Shown here: in pieces, positions 7,980-17,121 of the stretch
How positions within the stretch are numbered: position 1 is the first letter of the stretch
How the letters are laid out: each line of letters starts with the position of its first letter
NCBI RefSeq assembly: GCF_023100905.1
Contig: NZ_CP064686.1
Span: 4,898,001-4,962,000 of the forward strand
DNA length: 64,000 nucleotides
Reading direction: 5' to 3'
From: Bradyrhizobium sp. 4
GTDB lineage: Bacteria; Pseudomonadota; Alphaproteobacteria; Rhizobiales; Xanthobacteraceae
Made by a program: the position numbers and the translations under genes
Notes under the pieces: generated by a model
The model's input: the letters and a program-made list of their open reading frames with translations, nothing else
Told to the model about the DNA's origin: nothing
The model's database searches: none

Positions 7980-8363
7980 TTAGCTGCGCTTCTCCATCGT
8001 CGCCGGCTTGGTCACGTCCGGCTGCGTCGTCAGCGACTTCTTCGCTGAGAGATGCTTGTGGTGGTGGCGATGCGTGCGCACGGTCTTGTGCGCGTCCGGC
8101 GTGACCGCGGCGTTGGCGTTCATCGCCTTCGACTTGGCATCCACCTTGGCGTCGGCCTTGACGTCCGAAGCCTTGACATCCGAAGTCTTGGCATCGGCCT
8201 TGAGGCCGGCGTCGGGTTTCGCGGCGGTGGTGGACACCTTGGTCTGGGCCTGGTCCGCCTTGATCACCGGCGTGGTCGTGGTGGTCTTGCCGGTCTCGCC
8301 TGCGAAGGCCGGGGCTGCGATCACGGAAGCTGCAAGCAAGGCTGCGGAAATGGTCTTCAACAT
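7980..8363 (-). CDS. secreted lysine/alanine/histidine-rich repeat protein
   Basis: A 127-residue exported protein. The signal peptide is 1-21 (MLKTISAALLAASVIAAPAF). The mature part is low complexity: a threonine run (KTTTTTPV), then degenerate repeats of D-V-K-A / A-D-A-K units around 60-85, then a histidine cluster (RTHRHHHKHL) near 105-113. GGAGACC before the ATG at 8363 supports this start; the frame continues upstream without a leader. The composition suggests an unstructured periplasmic polycation, possibly metal-binding through the histidines. No family recognised. Confidence 0.75.
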   Translation of the reverse strand: MLKTISAALLAASVIAAPAFAGETGKTTTTTPVIKADQAQTKVSTTAAKPDAGLKADAKTSDVKASDVKADAKVDAKSKAMNANAAVTPDAHKTVRTHRHHHKHLSAKKSLTTQPDVTKPATMEKRS

Positions 8364-8615
8364 GGTTGGTCTCCTCTTGGAAGGATCTTGAGGCGGGCGC
8401 CCTCTCGCCAACCCTTTGATCGTAGGTTGGAGCCTAGGGGACGCGCACTGAACCCAATCTGAAGCCCGCCGCAGGCTCCCGTTCATCTGGATGACAAGTT
8501 TGTCATCTGCCCGCAGGGCGAATAGACCAGGATGCCGGGAATGTTTTTGCCTGATGGGTGTTCCGGTCTTTGGGCAATCGTGTAGGATCGCCACGTTCCA
8601 TACGGGAGAACTTAG

Positions 8616-9158
8616 ATGCGAAAACTCTCAACGCTTCTTGTGCCGGGACTTGTCGCCATGACATTGGCGGCCGGGCCGGCTCTGACCAGCGCCTATGCCG
8701 CAGGTGGCGACACCCCCTCGTCGCCGCCGGCCTCGGACACCTCGACCAAAAAGGGCAAGAAGAAGAGCTCCTCCGTCAACGATCCGAAATTCCTTGCTGC
8801 CTATCGCACCGCCTACACCACGATCTACGACAATCACGACTACACTGGCGCGATCGGCCAGCTGAAGTCGCTCAAGCGCGACGACGTCGCCGACGTCGCC
8901 AATCTGATCGGCTACTCCTATCGCAAGCTCGGCGACTACCAGTCGTCGAAGGTCTATTACGAGCTGGCGCTGAAGGACGATCCGAACCACGTCCGCACCT
9001 GGCAGTATTACGGCCTCTGGCAGCTCGAGCAGGGCAACCGCGAGCAGGCGCAGTATCACCTGAACAAGCTCGCCTCGCTCGCCGGCACCGACAGCTCCGA
9101 ATATCGTTCGCTCGCCACCGCGCTCGACAAGCCGACCGGAGCGACTCTCGTCTATTAA
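8616..9158 (+). CDS. exported TPR-repeat protein
   Basis: A 180-residue protein. The signal peptide ends at about 29 (AGPALTSAYA-A). A charged linker with serine and lysine (SDTSTKKGKKKSSS) follows. Two to three tetratricopeptide repeats cover 60-160; canonical positions are visible in NLIGYSYRKLGDYQSSKVYYELAL and WQYYGLWQLEQGNREQAQYHL. TPR domains hold protein partners, so this is probably a periplasmic adaptor. GGGAGAA just upstream of the ATG supports the start. A strong hairpin follows the stop. Confidence 0.9.
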   Translation: MRKLSTLLVPGLVAMTLAAGPALTSAYAAGGDTPSSPPASDTSTKKGKKKSSSVNDPKFLAAYRTAYTTIYDNHDYTGAIGQLKSLKRDDVADVANLIGYSYRKLGDYQSSKVYYELALKDDPNHVRTWQYYGLWQLEQGNREQAQYHLNKLASLAGTDSSEYRSLATALDKPTGATLVY

Positions 9159-9182
9159 GAACATCGCATCTCCGAATGGGAC

Positions 9183-9214
9183 GAACGGGCACAACCTCAG
9201 GGTTGTGCCCGTTC
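9183..9214 (+). terminator. strong hairpin after the TPR gene
   Basis: A perfect 14-bp stem, 9183-9196 with 9201-9214 (core CGGGCACAACC / GGTTGTGCCCG), and a four-base loop. It begins 25 bp after the TPR stop. The T-run is weak, so termination may be partial or the hairpin may protect the transcript end. Confidence 0.7.
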
Positions 9215-9266
9215 TGCGTTCTCGGCTAGCTTTCCCACCAATCTTCCCCTCGCAAATCGGTGCGCA

Positions 9267-10655
9267 ATGGACAATTGGCTGCGATCCGCAATCGAGTACA
9301 TCGGCTCCTGGATCGAATTCCAGCACACCACAATCCAGCAGCCGGGCGTGATCGTCGCATTCGCCCATCGCGGCGAAATCGTCGCCGAGCACGCGTTCGG
9401 CCTCGCCAATCTCGACACCGGCGAGAAGCTCACCCCGCGCCACCGCTTCCGCATCGCCTCGCATTCGAAGAGCTTTACCTCGGCCGGCATCATGAAGCTG
9501 CGCGAGCAGCGCAAGCTCCGGCTCGACGATCCCATCGGCCAATATGTCGCCGGCCTGCATCCGCGCGTCGCCGGAACGACGATTGCGCAAGTGCTCTCGC
9601 ACAGCGCAGGACTGACGCGCGACGGCGCCGATTCCGGCCAGTTCATCGACAGCCGTCCCTATCTCGACGCTAGCGAGCTGCTCGCGGAATTGAAGCTGCC
9701 GACCGCGATCGAGCCGGGCACACGCTTCAAATATTCCAACCACGGCTTTGGGCTGATCGGTCTCGTCATCGAAGCCGTGACCAAGGAGCCTTACCGCACC
9801 TGGATCAAGCGCGAGATCATCGAACCTGCGGACCTGCGCGAGACCGAGCCGGACGCGCCGCTTCCCAAGGGCGCATCGTTCGCGCGCGGCCACACCCGCA
9901 AGCTGCCGTATGGGGAGCGATGCGTGATCCCCGGCGACAATCCCGCGCACGCGATGGCCTCCGCCGCCGGCTTCATCGCGACCGCCGCCGATACCGCCCG
10001 CTTCTACGCACAGCTCGCGCCCAATGCGAAAAAGAGCATGCTATCGGTCGCGAGCCGCCGCGAGATGACGCGAAACCATTGGCGCGTGCCGCAAAGCTTC
10101 GAGGCCTATTACGGCCTCGGCGTCAACGCCGGCAAAACCGACGGCTGGGATTGGTTCGGCCATGGCGGCGGCTTTCAAGGTTACATCTCGCGGACCTGCT
10201 GCATCCCCGCTTGCGAACTCGCGATCAGCATCCTCAGCAACTCCATCGACGGCGCGGCGCCGTTCTGGATGGACGGCGCGATGCAGATCCTGCGCGTCTT
10301 CCAGACCCGTGGCGCACCCGACCGGCGCGTGCGCGACTGGACCGGTCGCTGGTGGACGATCTGGGGCGCGAACGACCTCGTGCCGCTCGGCAACCGCGTG
10401 CTGGTCGCCAATCCCCAGTTCAACAACCCGTTCATGGACGCCGCCGAGATCGAGGTCACCGGCCGCGACACCGGCAAGCTCGCCTGGGCCGCCGGCTACT
10501 CCAGCCATGGCGAGCCGGTGCGCCGCGTCCGCAACAAGCGTGGCAAGGTCAGCGACGTCTGGATCGCGGGCGCCAACATCAAGCCTGCGGCCGTCGTAGC
10601 CCGCGAGATCGCGCGGAGATACAAGCCGCGCAAGCGACGGCCTACTCCCGAATGA
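9267..10655 (+). CDS. serine hydrolase, beta-lactamase class C fold
   Basis: A 462-residue member of the class C beta-lactamase / esterase / D-aminopeptidase group. The catalytic S-x-x-K is SHSK at about 71-74 (FRIASHSKSFTSAG). The Y-x-N element is YSNHG near 161-165. A late HGGGFQGYIS corresponds to the third motif region. The C-terminal 100 residues form an extra beta-rich domain, as in D-aminopeptidase relatives. No signal peptide is visible, so it is probably cytoplasmic. Its substrate could be a peptide or ester. It ends by overlapping the convergent carboxypeptidase gene by 14 bp. Confidence 0.9.
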   Translation: MDNWLRSAIEYIGSWIEFQHTTIQQPGVIVAFAHRGEIVAEHAFGLANLDTGEKLTPRHRFRIASHSKSFTSAGIMKLREQRKLRLDDPIGQYVAGLHPRVAGTTIAQVLSHSAGLTRDGADSGQFIDSRPYLDASELLAELKLPTAIEPGTRFKYSNHGFGLIGLVIEAVTKEPYRTWIKREIIEPADLRETEPDAPLPKGASFARGHTRKLPYGERCVIPGDNPAHAMASAAGFIATAADTARFYAQLAPNAKKSMLSVASRREMTRNHWRVPQSFEAYYGLGVNAGKTDGWDWFGHGGGFQGYISRTCCIPACELAISILSNSIDGAAPFWMDGAMQILRVFQTRGAPDRRVRDWTGRWWTIWGANDLVPLGNRVLVANPQFNNPFMDAAEIEVTGRDTGKLAWAAGYSSHGEPVRRVRNKRGKVSDVWIAGANIKPAAVVAREIARRYKPRKRRPTPE

Positions 10656-12207
10656 GCGTCTCGACCTCGCTCCGAAGCGCCTGTCGCGAGCCGTCGCGCG
10701 AATAGAACATGTGGCCGCCGGGATAGACCACGAACTTGACACGCTGTGTTGCGAAGGCCGGCAACTGGTCGAGCACCCGCTTCGATCCGAAATAGGGCGT
10801 GGCGAGATCGAACAGGCCGTGCGCGACCAGCACGTTCAGCTTCGCATCCGTGGCGAGGATCTGGCGCAGCTCGGAGACCGACTGCGGCGGGTTGATGCCG
10901 CGGCCGAAATCCCAGTGACCCTCGACGGCGCCGTTCAACACCTCGTAGGAGCCATCGGGCCGCCAATTGAGCTTGTGTGTCAACAGGTCAACCGCGGCAC
11001 TCGTCAGCGGCGCCTGCAGCGCATCGCCGGAGGGATCACCGAACCGCGAGCTGCTCGAATCCGGATAGGGATCGAAGCCGCGGACCGAGCCATCGTAGCG
11101 TCCCGTGATCTTGCCGTTCTTGCGGTCGAATTCTCGGCGGAATTCGCCGACGTCGAAGCGGCCGGCAAGCCGGCGGCTCACCGCCTGGTCGATGCCGGTG
11201 AGCTCGGCGACCTTGTCGGCAAGACGATTGGTCGCCTCCTTGTCCGCCTCGCCCTTGACGAGGTCGGCCAGGAATTCGCCGCGCGCGTAAGCCTCGACGT
11301 CGGCGAGATCGGCGCGCTTGACCGGGCCTTTCGCCTCGCGCGTCACCGCGACATAGCTCGGCAGCGTCGCGACATATTGCAGGAGGCTGGTGCCGGTGAA
11401 CTCGCGGAAGTCCAGGAGCGGCGACACCAGGATCAATCCCCTGACGCCGACGCCGTGCTGGAGCTGCAACTGGCGCACCACCTTCGGCCCGCGAATGCCG
11501 CCATAGCTTTCGCCGGCGACGTATTTCGGCGAGGTCAGCCGGTCGTGCTTCTCGAGCCAGCGGCGGATCACGAGCGCGATCGAATTGACGTCACCGTCAA
11601 CGGAGTAGAACGATTTGCGCGCGTCATCGCCGGTCGCGACAAAGCGGCTATAGCCCGTGCTGACGGGGTCGATGAAGACGAGATCGGTGAAATCGAGCCA
11701 GGTCTCCGCGTTAGGCTTCACCTCGGGCGAGGCGGACGGCGACAGGGCTTCGCCATCGAGCGGCAGCCGCCACGGCCCCGCCGCGCCGAACTGGAGCCAT
11801 GCCGAGGACGCACCGGGCCCGCCATTGAACAGGAACGTCACAGGGCGCGTGGCACGGTCGGCGCCGTCGAGCTCATAGGATGTATAGGCGATGTCGGCCA
11901 GCGGCTCGCCCTTGCCGTCGAACACGCGGATCGATCCGGCGGTCGCTGCGAAATTGAGGGTGCGGCCGGGAAGATCGATCGTCTGCTTCGTGGTCGAATC
12001 CGACGGAAGACGGTGCAGCTCGGCGGATGACGATGCATTCTGCGACGCGCTTTGTGCGCCGCCGCGCCCGCCCTTCTGTCCGGCCGCTGCCGCCGCCTCG
12101 GCGCGCGGCTGCGGCGGATCGTCGGCGCGCGCAAATCCTGCGAGCGCGAATGCCGACACCACCAGCACCAGGGTCGCGCGGCGGAGCGCCGGCATATTCG
12201 TGGCCAT
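10642..12207 (-). CDS. S10-family serine carboxypeptidase-like protein
   Basis: A 521-residue exported alpha/beta hydrolase. The signal peptide is at about 1-28. A low-complexity alanine/glycine/serine linker runs to about 65. NGGPGASSAWLQ supplies the oxyanion hole, AGESYGG the catalytic serine, HGLFDLATPY the aspartate and YPGGHMFYSRDG the histidine, all in the order expected for serine carboxypeptidases. It is probably a periplasmic carboxypeptidase trimming peptides. The S10 family is better known in eukaryotes, but alphaproteobacterial members are common. The ATG at 12207 precedes a good leader. The 3' end overlaps the convergent hydrolase gene. Confidence 0.92.
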   Translation of the reverse strand: MATNMPALRRATLVLVVSAFALAGFARADDPPQPRAEAAAAAGQKGGRGGAQSASQNASSSAELHRLPSDSTTKQTIDLPGRTLNFAATAGSIRVFDGKGEPLADIAYTSYELDGADRATRPVTFLFNGGPGASSAWLQFGAAGPWRLPLDGEALSPSASPEVKPNAETWLDFTDLVFIDPVSTGYSRFVATGDDARKSFYSVDGDVNSIALVIRRWLEKHDRLTSPKYVAGESYGGIRGPKVVRQLQLQHGVGVRGLILVSPLLDFREFTGTSLLQYVATLPSYVAVTREAKGPVKRADLADVEAYARGEFLADLVKGEADKEATNRLADKVAELTGIDQAVSRRLAGRFDVGEFRREFDRKNGKITGRYDGSVRGFDPYPDSSSSRFGDPSGDALQAPLTSAAVDLLTHKLNWRPDGSYEVLNGAVEGHWDFGRGINPPQSVSELRQILATDAKLNVLVAHGLFDLATPYFGSKRVLDQLPAFATQRVKFVVYPGGHMFYSRDGSRQALRSEVETLIRE

Positions 12208-12461
12208 GATCGTTCTCCCTGCCCGGCGTCGACCGCCGGTGCGGACCGCAAGGCTAGCGCGGAATTGCGACGGTTTGGGGGATCATGGCTCCAGCGGCGC
12301 CTGAAGAGCCCGGTTGGGCACAAATCGAGCCGGTTTCGTCCTCAAATCGGAATGGGCAGTTGCCGGTCTGGTGTGAAGGGCGGTCATCCTCGACAATCGG
12401 GGTCGAGATCGTTAGACGAGCCCGGCGGAACTTTCTCCAGCCAGCGGCCCTGCCCGAAGCC

Positions 12462-13241
12462 ATGACCAAGCCAGCGCGATACGACCGGATCGCCTTCGTC
12501 GCCAGCCCGAGCAGCGAGGCGCAAGCCGCCTTCGGCCAGCTCACCAGAGACTTCGGCAATTGCGATCCGAAGGACGCCGACATCGTGGTCGCGCTCGGCG
12601 GCGACGGGCTCATGCTCCAGACGCTGCATCAGCACATGCATACGGGCAAGCCGATCTACGGCATGCACCGCGGCACCGTCGGCTTCCTGATGAACGAGTA
12701 CTCGACCGTCGATCTTCGGGCCCGTCTCGAGGCCGCGCAGGAATCCGAGATCCACCCGCTCCTGATGCGCGCGACCGACGCCAACGACCGCGTTCACCTG
12801 CATCACGCCATCAACGAGGTCGCCCTGTTCCGGCAGACCTACCAGGCCGCGCGCCTGCGGATCCTGATCGACGAGCGCGAGCGCATGTCCGAGCTGATCG
12901 CCGACGGCATCATGGTGGCAACGCCGGCCGGCTCGACCGCCTACAATCTGTCCGCCCAGGGACCGATCCTGCCGATCAACGCTGCGCTGCTGGCGCTGAC
13001 ACCGATCAGCGCCTTCCGCCCGCGACGCTGGCGCGGCGCGCTGCTACCGAACACGGCTTATGTCGTGATCGAGGTGCTGGAGGGCGACAAGCGCCCCGTG
13101 GCGGCGGTCGCCGACCACGACGAGGTGCGCGACGTCCGCCGCGTCGAGGTGCTGTCCGACAGGACCATCTCAATGCGCATGCTGTTCGACCCCGGTCACA
13201 GCCTGGAAGAGCGCATTCTGCGCGAACAGTTCGGTTCCTGA
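12462..13241 (+). CDS. nadK: NAD kinase
   Basis: A 259-residue cytoplasmic enzyme that phosphorylates NAD to NADP. The GGDG loop is at 46-49 (VVALGGDGLML), the NE pair at 118-119 (HHAINEVALF), and the conserved TPAGSTAYNLSAQGP at about 154-168. The length matches the family. An in-frame extension back to 12285 has no leader or domain and is antisense-like, so the ATG at 12462 is chosen. It is followed by a two-component pair in the same direction after 88 bp, probably transcribed separately. Confidence 0.96.
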   Translation: MTKPARYDRIAFVASPSSEAQAAFGQLTRDFGNCDPKDADIVVALGGDGLMLQTLHQHMHTGKPIYGMHRGTVGFLMNEYSTVDLRARLEAAQESEIHPLLMRATDANDRVHLHHAINEVALFRQTYQAARLRILIDERERMSELIADGIMVATPAGSTAYNLSAQGPILPINAALLALTPISAFRPRRWRGALLPNTAYVVIEVLEGDKRPVAAVADHDEVRDVRRVEVLSDRTISMRMLFDPGHSLEERILREQFGS

Positions 13242-13329
13242 GCCGCCTCGCCGGACTGCCGATCGCAACCCTTCATTAACCCCCGGCGAGATATGGTTAA
13301 CGAAAGTTGACCGCTCCGGCCCGGGCTCC

Positions 13330-13875
13330 ATGTTCCGCATCGATTTCAACAAGCTGCGTTTCCTCGTCTGCGACGACAATCCGCACATGCGCCGCATCCT
13401 GCGGACGCTGCTGCATTCCTTTGGCGCGCGTGAAGTCTACGAGGCCGAGGACGGCGCCACGGCGCTGGAAATGTACAGCCATTACGTGCCCGACATCGTC
13501 ATCACCGACTGGGCGATGCCGATCTTCGACGGGCTCGAGCTGGCGCAGATGATCCGGCAGCCGGAATCCAAGGGCAATCCCTACGCGCCGATCATCATGC
13601 TGACCGGCCATTCCGAGAAGCGCCGCGTCACGGTGGCGCGCGATGCCGGCGTCACCGAATTCCTGGCCAAACCGATCTCGGCCAAGGGGCTCTACCAGCG
13701 CATCCTCAACGTGGTCGCCAGCCCCCGTCCCTTCATCAAGACCAAGACCTATTTCGGCCCAGACCGGCGCCGCAACATCACCTCCGCCTATATGGGTCCC
13801 GAGCGCCGCGTCGGCGAAAAGCACGAGGTGCTGCAGCAGCCCTCGCTGCTCGACAAGGCCCGCTCCTCCATCTAG
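13330..13875 (+). CDS. CheY-like response regulator with C-terminal tail
   Basis: A 181-residue protein. The receiver domain is 1-125: acidic pair D15-D16, phospho-acceptor D60 (IVITDWAMP), threonine in IIMLTGHSEK, and lysine in FLAKPIS. A 55-residue basic tail (YFGPDRRRNITSAYMGPERRVG) has no DNA-binding fold; repeated P-x-R-R segments suggest a docking region. It is 31 bp upstream of an Hpt-domain gene, so a phosphorelay pair is likely. No histidine kinase is adjacent. Confidence 0.93.
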   Translation: MFRIDFNKLRFLVCDDNPHMRRILRTLLHSFGAREVYEAEDGATALEMYSHYVPDIVITDWAMPIFDGLELAQMIRQPESKGNPYAPIIMLTGHSEKRRVTVARDAGVTEFLAKPISAKGLYQRILNVVASPRPFIKTKTYFGPDRRRNITSAYMGPERRVGEKHEVLQQPSLLDKARSSI

Positions 13876-13906
13876 CGCAACGTCTCTCACGATCAAGGCC
13901 GATATC

Positions 13907-14485
13907 ATGGCGAAGAACAGCGCAAGAGACATCGAGATCACGGCCTTCGCCACGCATCAAATCATCACGCAGCCCAACCCGCTGCGGTCGGTCCTGCGCC
14001 GTGTCGAAGAGAAGGACATGGACGATCCGGTCGGCCGGGCCGAGCAGGCGCTCGCGAGCCTCGCCGGCGAGTTCAAGGACTGGATGGCGACCGAAATCAA
14101 CCGGCTGTCGGCCGCCTACGTCGCCATCCGGCACGACGGCTTCACCAAGGAAAGGCGCGACGAGTTGTTTCGCGCCGCGCACGACATCAAGGGCGATGCC
14201 GCGACCTTCGGCTATCCGGCGGCGGCGGGCGTAGCCGAGAGCCTGTGCCGCGTCATCGAGCACGCGCCCGATCTGGAAAAGGTGCCGGCCGAGCTATTCA
14301 CGCACCACATCAACGCCATCCTCGCCATCGTGCACGAGAACACCAAGCTCGACAGCATCAGCGTCTCCGCCGAGCTCAGCCGGCGCCTGCGCAAGGTCGC
14401 CGACGACTATCTCGCCGACGCCAACCGCGATCGCCCTGAGCATCTCGAGGTGATCCTGGCGCCAAGCATCGCGCCGGCGGGTTAA
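13907..14485 (+). CDS. Hpt-domain phosphotransfer protein
   Basis: A 192-residue protein with a histidine phosphotransfer helix. RAAHDIKGDAATFGY places the phospho-accepting histidine at 92, and the conserved K-G follows. The N-terminal 45 residues are probably flexible, and the C-terminal part is helical (ELSRRLRKVADDYL). It probably passes phosphate to or from the preceding response regulator. It is cytoplasmic. The two genes look co-transcribed. The partner kinase is not in the window. Confidence 0.92.
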   Translation: MAKNSARDIEITAFATHQIITQPNPLRSVLRRVEEKDMDDPVGRAEQALASLAGEFKDWMATEINRLSAAYVAIRHDGFTKERRDELFRAAHDIKGDAATFGYPAAAGVAESLCRVIEHAPDLEKVPAELFTHHINAILAIVHENTKLDSISVSAELSRRLRKVADDYLADANRDRPEHLEVILAPSIAPAG

Positions 14486-14504
14486 GGGCTCGCCTCTCTC
14501 CTCT

Positions 14505-14584
14505 CGTCATTGCGAGCGCAGCGAAGCAATCCAGACTGTCCCCGCGGTGGGATTCTGGATTGCTTCGCTGCGCTCGCAATGACG
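14505..14584. repeat. palindromic repeat, family A, perfect copy
   Basis: Two perfectly complementary 31-bp arms, 14505-14535 and 14554-14584, with an 18-bp loop. The arm starts CGTCATTGCGAGCGC. It lies between the convergent Hpt and DUF2336 genes, where it could end transcription both ways. A diverged copy is at 31630-31709. Palindromes of this sequence are frequent in Bradyrhizobium genomes. Confidence 0.9.
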
Positions 14585-14623
14585 GAGTTTGCGGTTTCGA
14601 CCTGCCCTATCTCGGATATCGAA

Positions 14624-15799
14624 TTAGGCCGCAATCAGATCGTCGTAGACAGGATCAACCATCTCCTCCGCGACCAGCTCGTCGCAGAACAGCCGTGCCT
14701 CTTCACGCGCGGATTCCGTGGCGAAGCGGCGCAGCAGGACCATCAGCGGCTCGGTCGCGCCGCGGTCGGTCTCGCAATGGGTGAGCACGCGCTCGACCAT
14801 GCGGCGGCGCAGCCGCGCCGCATTGTCGTCGCTGTCGACGAAGCCTTGCTCGTGGCAGGCATCGAGCGCGACCTGGAAGGCTGCAAACGTCGCCTCGGGA
14901 AGCCCTGCGCGGCGGAGCAGCGCGTGCAGGCTATTGCCACCCCGATCGTGCAGCAGCGCGGACACGCGCGCCAGCGGCAGCTCGGCGAGCTCAGCCAGTG
15001 CCGCATCGAACAGGTCGAGATTGCTCGACAACAGCGCGCGCAGAATGAGACCCGCGGTGAGCTGGCCGGTGACGCGCAGGTGCCGAACAAGACCTTCCAT
15101 GTCCTCGCCCCGCGAGCGTGCCGCGATGTTCATGGTGGAGCGGTCGCGGGCCTCGGTCGCGATCCGCTCGGCGCGGTCGGCACTCAGCCAATTCCGGGCC
15201 ACGACGAATTGAGCCAGCGTCTCCGAGAGTTTTGCCACCAGCGCGGCGCGCGTGGCGGACGGCAGATCCTCCAGCACCAGCATCGCCTCGCGGATCGCAG
15301 CCAGATGGCCGTGACGCTCGACGATGCGATCCCATGAGAACGGCGCAAGCTCGGCATGAGGATTTTCGATCAGCTCGAGCGCTGCCGCCGCGCAGCCGAC
15401 TTCGGCAATAGCGGCGCAGACCGATACCGGCAGCGCGATGCGGCGCGCGACCGCGCACTGCACCTCGTCGTTGCCGGTCGCGACGATGTCGACGAGATCG
15501 GCGTCGATCAGCAGCGGAGAATGTTCGAGCACGGGCAGCGCGACGGTCGGCTGGTCCGCCGACAGCGCCCGCACGATCGACGCCGGCGCCTCGGTGCTGC
15601 GCGCAAACGCCTCGGCCATCGCCTGCCGCACCAGCGGCGAGGGATCGTCGAGCAGCATCAGAAGCGCGCCTTCAGCGGCAATACGGTCGTCATGGGAAAG
15701 GTCTGAGATCAGCCAGGCCCGGGCCAGCGCCCGCGTCGCCTCGGCCCGCTCGCCAGCGGGCGCCGTCCTGATCCAATTGATGAACTGCCGAACAATCAT
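14624..15799 (-). CDS. DUF2336 domain protein
   Basis: A 391-residue soluble protein made of HEAT-like helical repeats (DPSPLVRQAMAEAFARS; ARSLLRALL-type helices), matching DUF2336 in length and style. No catalytic site is visible. DUF2336 proteins are restricted mainly to alphaproteobacteria and have no settled function. The neighbouring response regulator/Hpt pair and the two near-CtrA sites upstream hint at a signalling or cell-cycle context, by inference only. The ATG at 15799 begins a continuous helical array. Confidence 0.88.
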   Translation of the reverse strand: MIVRQFINWIRTAPAGERAEATRALARAWLISDLSHDDRIAAEGALLMLLDDPSPLVRQAMAEAFARSTEAPASIVRALSADQPTVALPVLEHSPLLIDADLVDIVATGNDEVQCAVARRIALPVSVCAAIAEVGCAAAALELIENPHAELAPFSWDRIVERHGHLAAIREAMLVLEDLPSATRAALVAKLSETLAQFVVARNWLSADRAERIATEARDRSTMNIAARSRGEDMEGLVRHLRVTGQLTAGLILRALLSSNLDLFDAALAELAELPLARVSALLHDRGGNSLHALLRRAGLPEATFAAFQVALDACHEQGFVDSDDNAARLRRRMVERVLTHCETDRGATEPLMVLLRRFATESAREEARLFCDELVAEEMVDPVYDDLIAA

Positions 15800-15873
15800 G
15801 GTGCTTCCGGCTTACGCAACGAAGACGAAGCGGTGACGGCTTGTCACCTGCAACACAAAATAAACCACGACGC

Positions 15874-15922
15874 TTAACAAAGCGTTCACCATAACTGGCT
15901 GGTTTTATTGACGTTTTGTTAA
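15874..15922. promoter_or_regulatory. paired near-CtrA sites in an inverted repeat
   Basis: TTAA-N7-TTCA at 15874-15888 and TTGA-N7-TTAA at 15908-15922 each differ from the CtrA consensus TTAA-N7-TTAA by one base. They sit in inverted arms (15873-15884 and 15912-15923, 11 of 12 complementary). The pair lies 75-123 bp upstream of the DUF2336 start. Binding is inferred. Confidence 0.5.
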
Positions 15923-16005
15923 GGGAACAAAGGCGGCCCGTTCACGCGCGGGGACCTGCGCAGCAGCGTTCACGCTGCGACGTGTCCGAGACACGGGCGT
16001 GCGTA

Positions 16006-17043
16006 TTAGCTTGAGAACGTTCCGCTGCGATCGCTGAAGAGATCAAGCGGCTGCGGCGGCCGGACGTCGGGCGTTGCCGATGCGACCGAGGTCGCTGGTG
16101 CGACCGAGGTGAGCGAGGCATTGTTGCCCCACAATTTCTGCACGGTCGTCGAGACCGGCTGGGTGGTGTCGCCAGGCTGATAGATCGAGCGAAACACCGG
16201 CGTGCTCGGTGCATTGTCCGCGACCGTCATTGGCGCTGTCGCGCTGACCGGCGTCACCGCGCGTGTGTTCGGAAAGGTCTGGAGATACGCAGCATTGTCG
16301 ATCAGCGGCGCGGCAGGCTGTACGCCGTTCGCGCTCGCGACCTGCGTGGTCGATGGCGTGCCGCCATACATCGCCATCGCGCTGCGGGTGGTTTTCGAAT
16401 TTGCCGCGCCGGCGTAGCGCGCATCCAGCACCGAATAGACCTCGGAGACGCTGCGCGCGCGGCCGTCCTTGGCATAGAAGATCGAGCGATTGGCGGACGC
16501 AGCGTTAGGAAACAACCGCGCGCCGACCGCTTGCGGATTGTCCTCGGCATTCGCGATCAGTTTCGCGGCGCCGCCGACGCCCATGAAATGCGCCATGTAG
16601 AGTTCGCTGTCGGACGGCCTGCGGCCGAGCAGGCCGGTGAGCTTGAAGCTGTTCGACTGCGTCAGCGCGGCCGCCATGCTGGAGGCGGCCTCCGGATCGT
16701 CACGCAGCTTCATGATCGACCGCTTCATCGCGGGATCATCGACGGTGTAGGAGCCTGACGACGTCCTGGTGATGGCGTCGGAATAATTGCCATAGCCGAG
16801 CTGGGTGCCCGCTTCCTTCACCGTGCCGAGCCAGGTCTGGTCGATGAACTGGTAGAGCCCGTGCGCCGATGACGTCGTCGCCCCGGCCGTGGGATCGAAA
16901 TCAGATTCCATCTTGGCGGTGGTCAGCATGTATTGGAAGCTGACGCCAGCGACGTTCGAGGCCTGCTTGATCGCACCGGCGACGCGTGCCCGCGACGGAT
17001 CGAGAACCGCCGTCTGAGAGGCACTGGAATTGTCGACCGACAT
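16006..17043 (-). CDS. SLT-domain lytic transglycosylase-like protein
   Basis: A 345-residue protein with a Slt-type lysozyme fold at about 15-190. The catalytic glutamate lies in TTAKMESDFDP (about residue 45), and GLYQFIDQTWL is the matching second motif. It lacks a signal peptide, which is usual for transglycosylases exported by a dedicated apparatus such as the flagellar system, or held inside until needed. The second half is low complexity (alanine, threonine, proline, valine) and probably disordered. I start it at the ATG at 17043 (MSVDNSSASQ). A perfect CtrA site lies about 80 bp upstream. Confidence 0.9.
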   Translation of the reverse strand: MSVDNSSASQTAVLDPSRARVAGAIKQASNVAGVSFQYMLTTAKMESDFDPTAGATTSSAHGLYQFIDQTWLGTVKEAGTQLGYGNYSDAITRTSSGSYTVDDPAMKRSIMKLRDDPEAASSMAAALTQSNSFKLTGLLGRRPSDSELYMAHFMGVGGAAKLIANAEDNPQAVGARLFPNAASANRSIFYAKDGRARSVSEVYSVLDARYAGAANSKTTRSAMAMYGGTPSTTQVASANGVQPAAPLIDNAAYLQTFPNTRAVTPVSATAPMTVADNAPSTPVFRSIYQPGDTTQPVSTTVQKLWGNNASLTSVAPATSVASATPDVRPPQPLDLFSDRSGTFSS

Positions 17044-17121
17044 GATGAAGTGCCCGCACCGCACGGCGTTGAGTGCGCCGGCAATTCAGCGCCCTGTCGT
17101 CTCACCGTGGGACAGGTATGG

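Noticed and set aside
8628..9950. 440-codon minus-strand frame
   Set aside because: Antisense to the TPR and serine hydrolase genes, with no leader, domain or ribosome site.
12285..12461. 59-residue N-terminal extension of NAD kinase
   Set aside because: No leader or similarity to the family; the ATG at 12462 gives the normal length.
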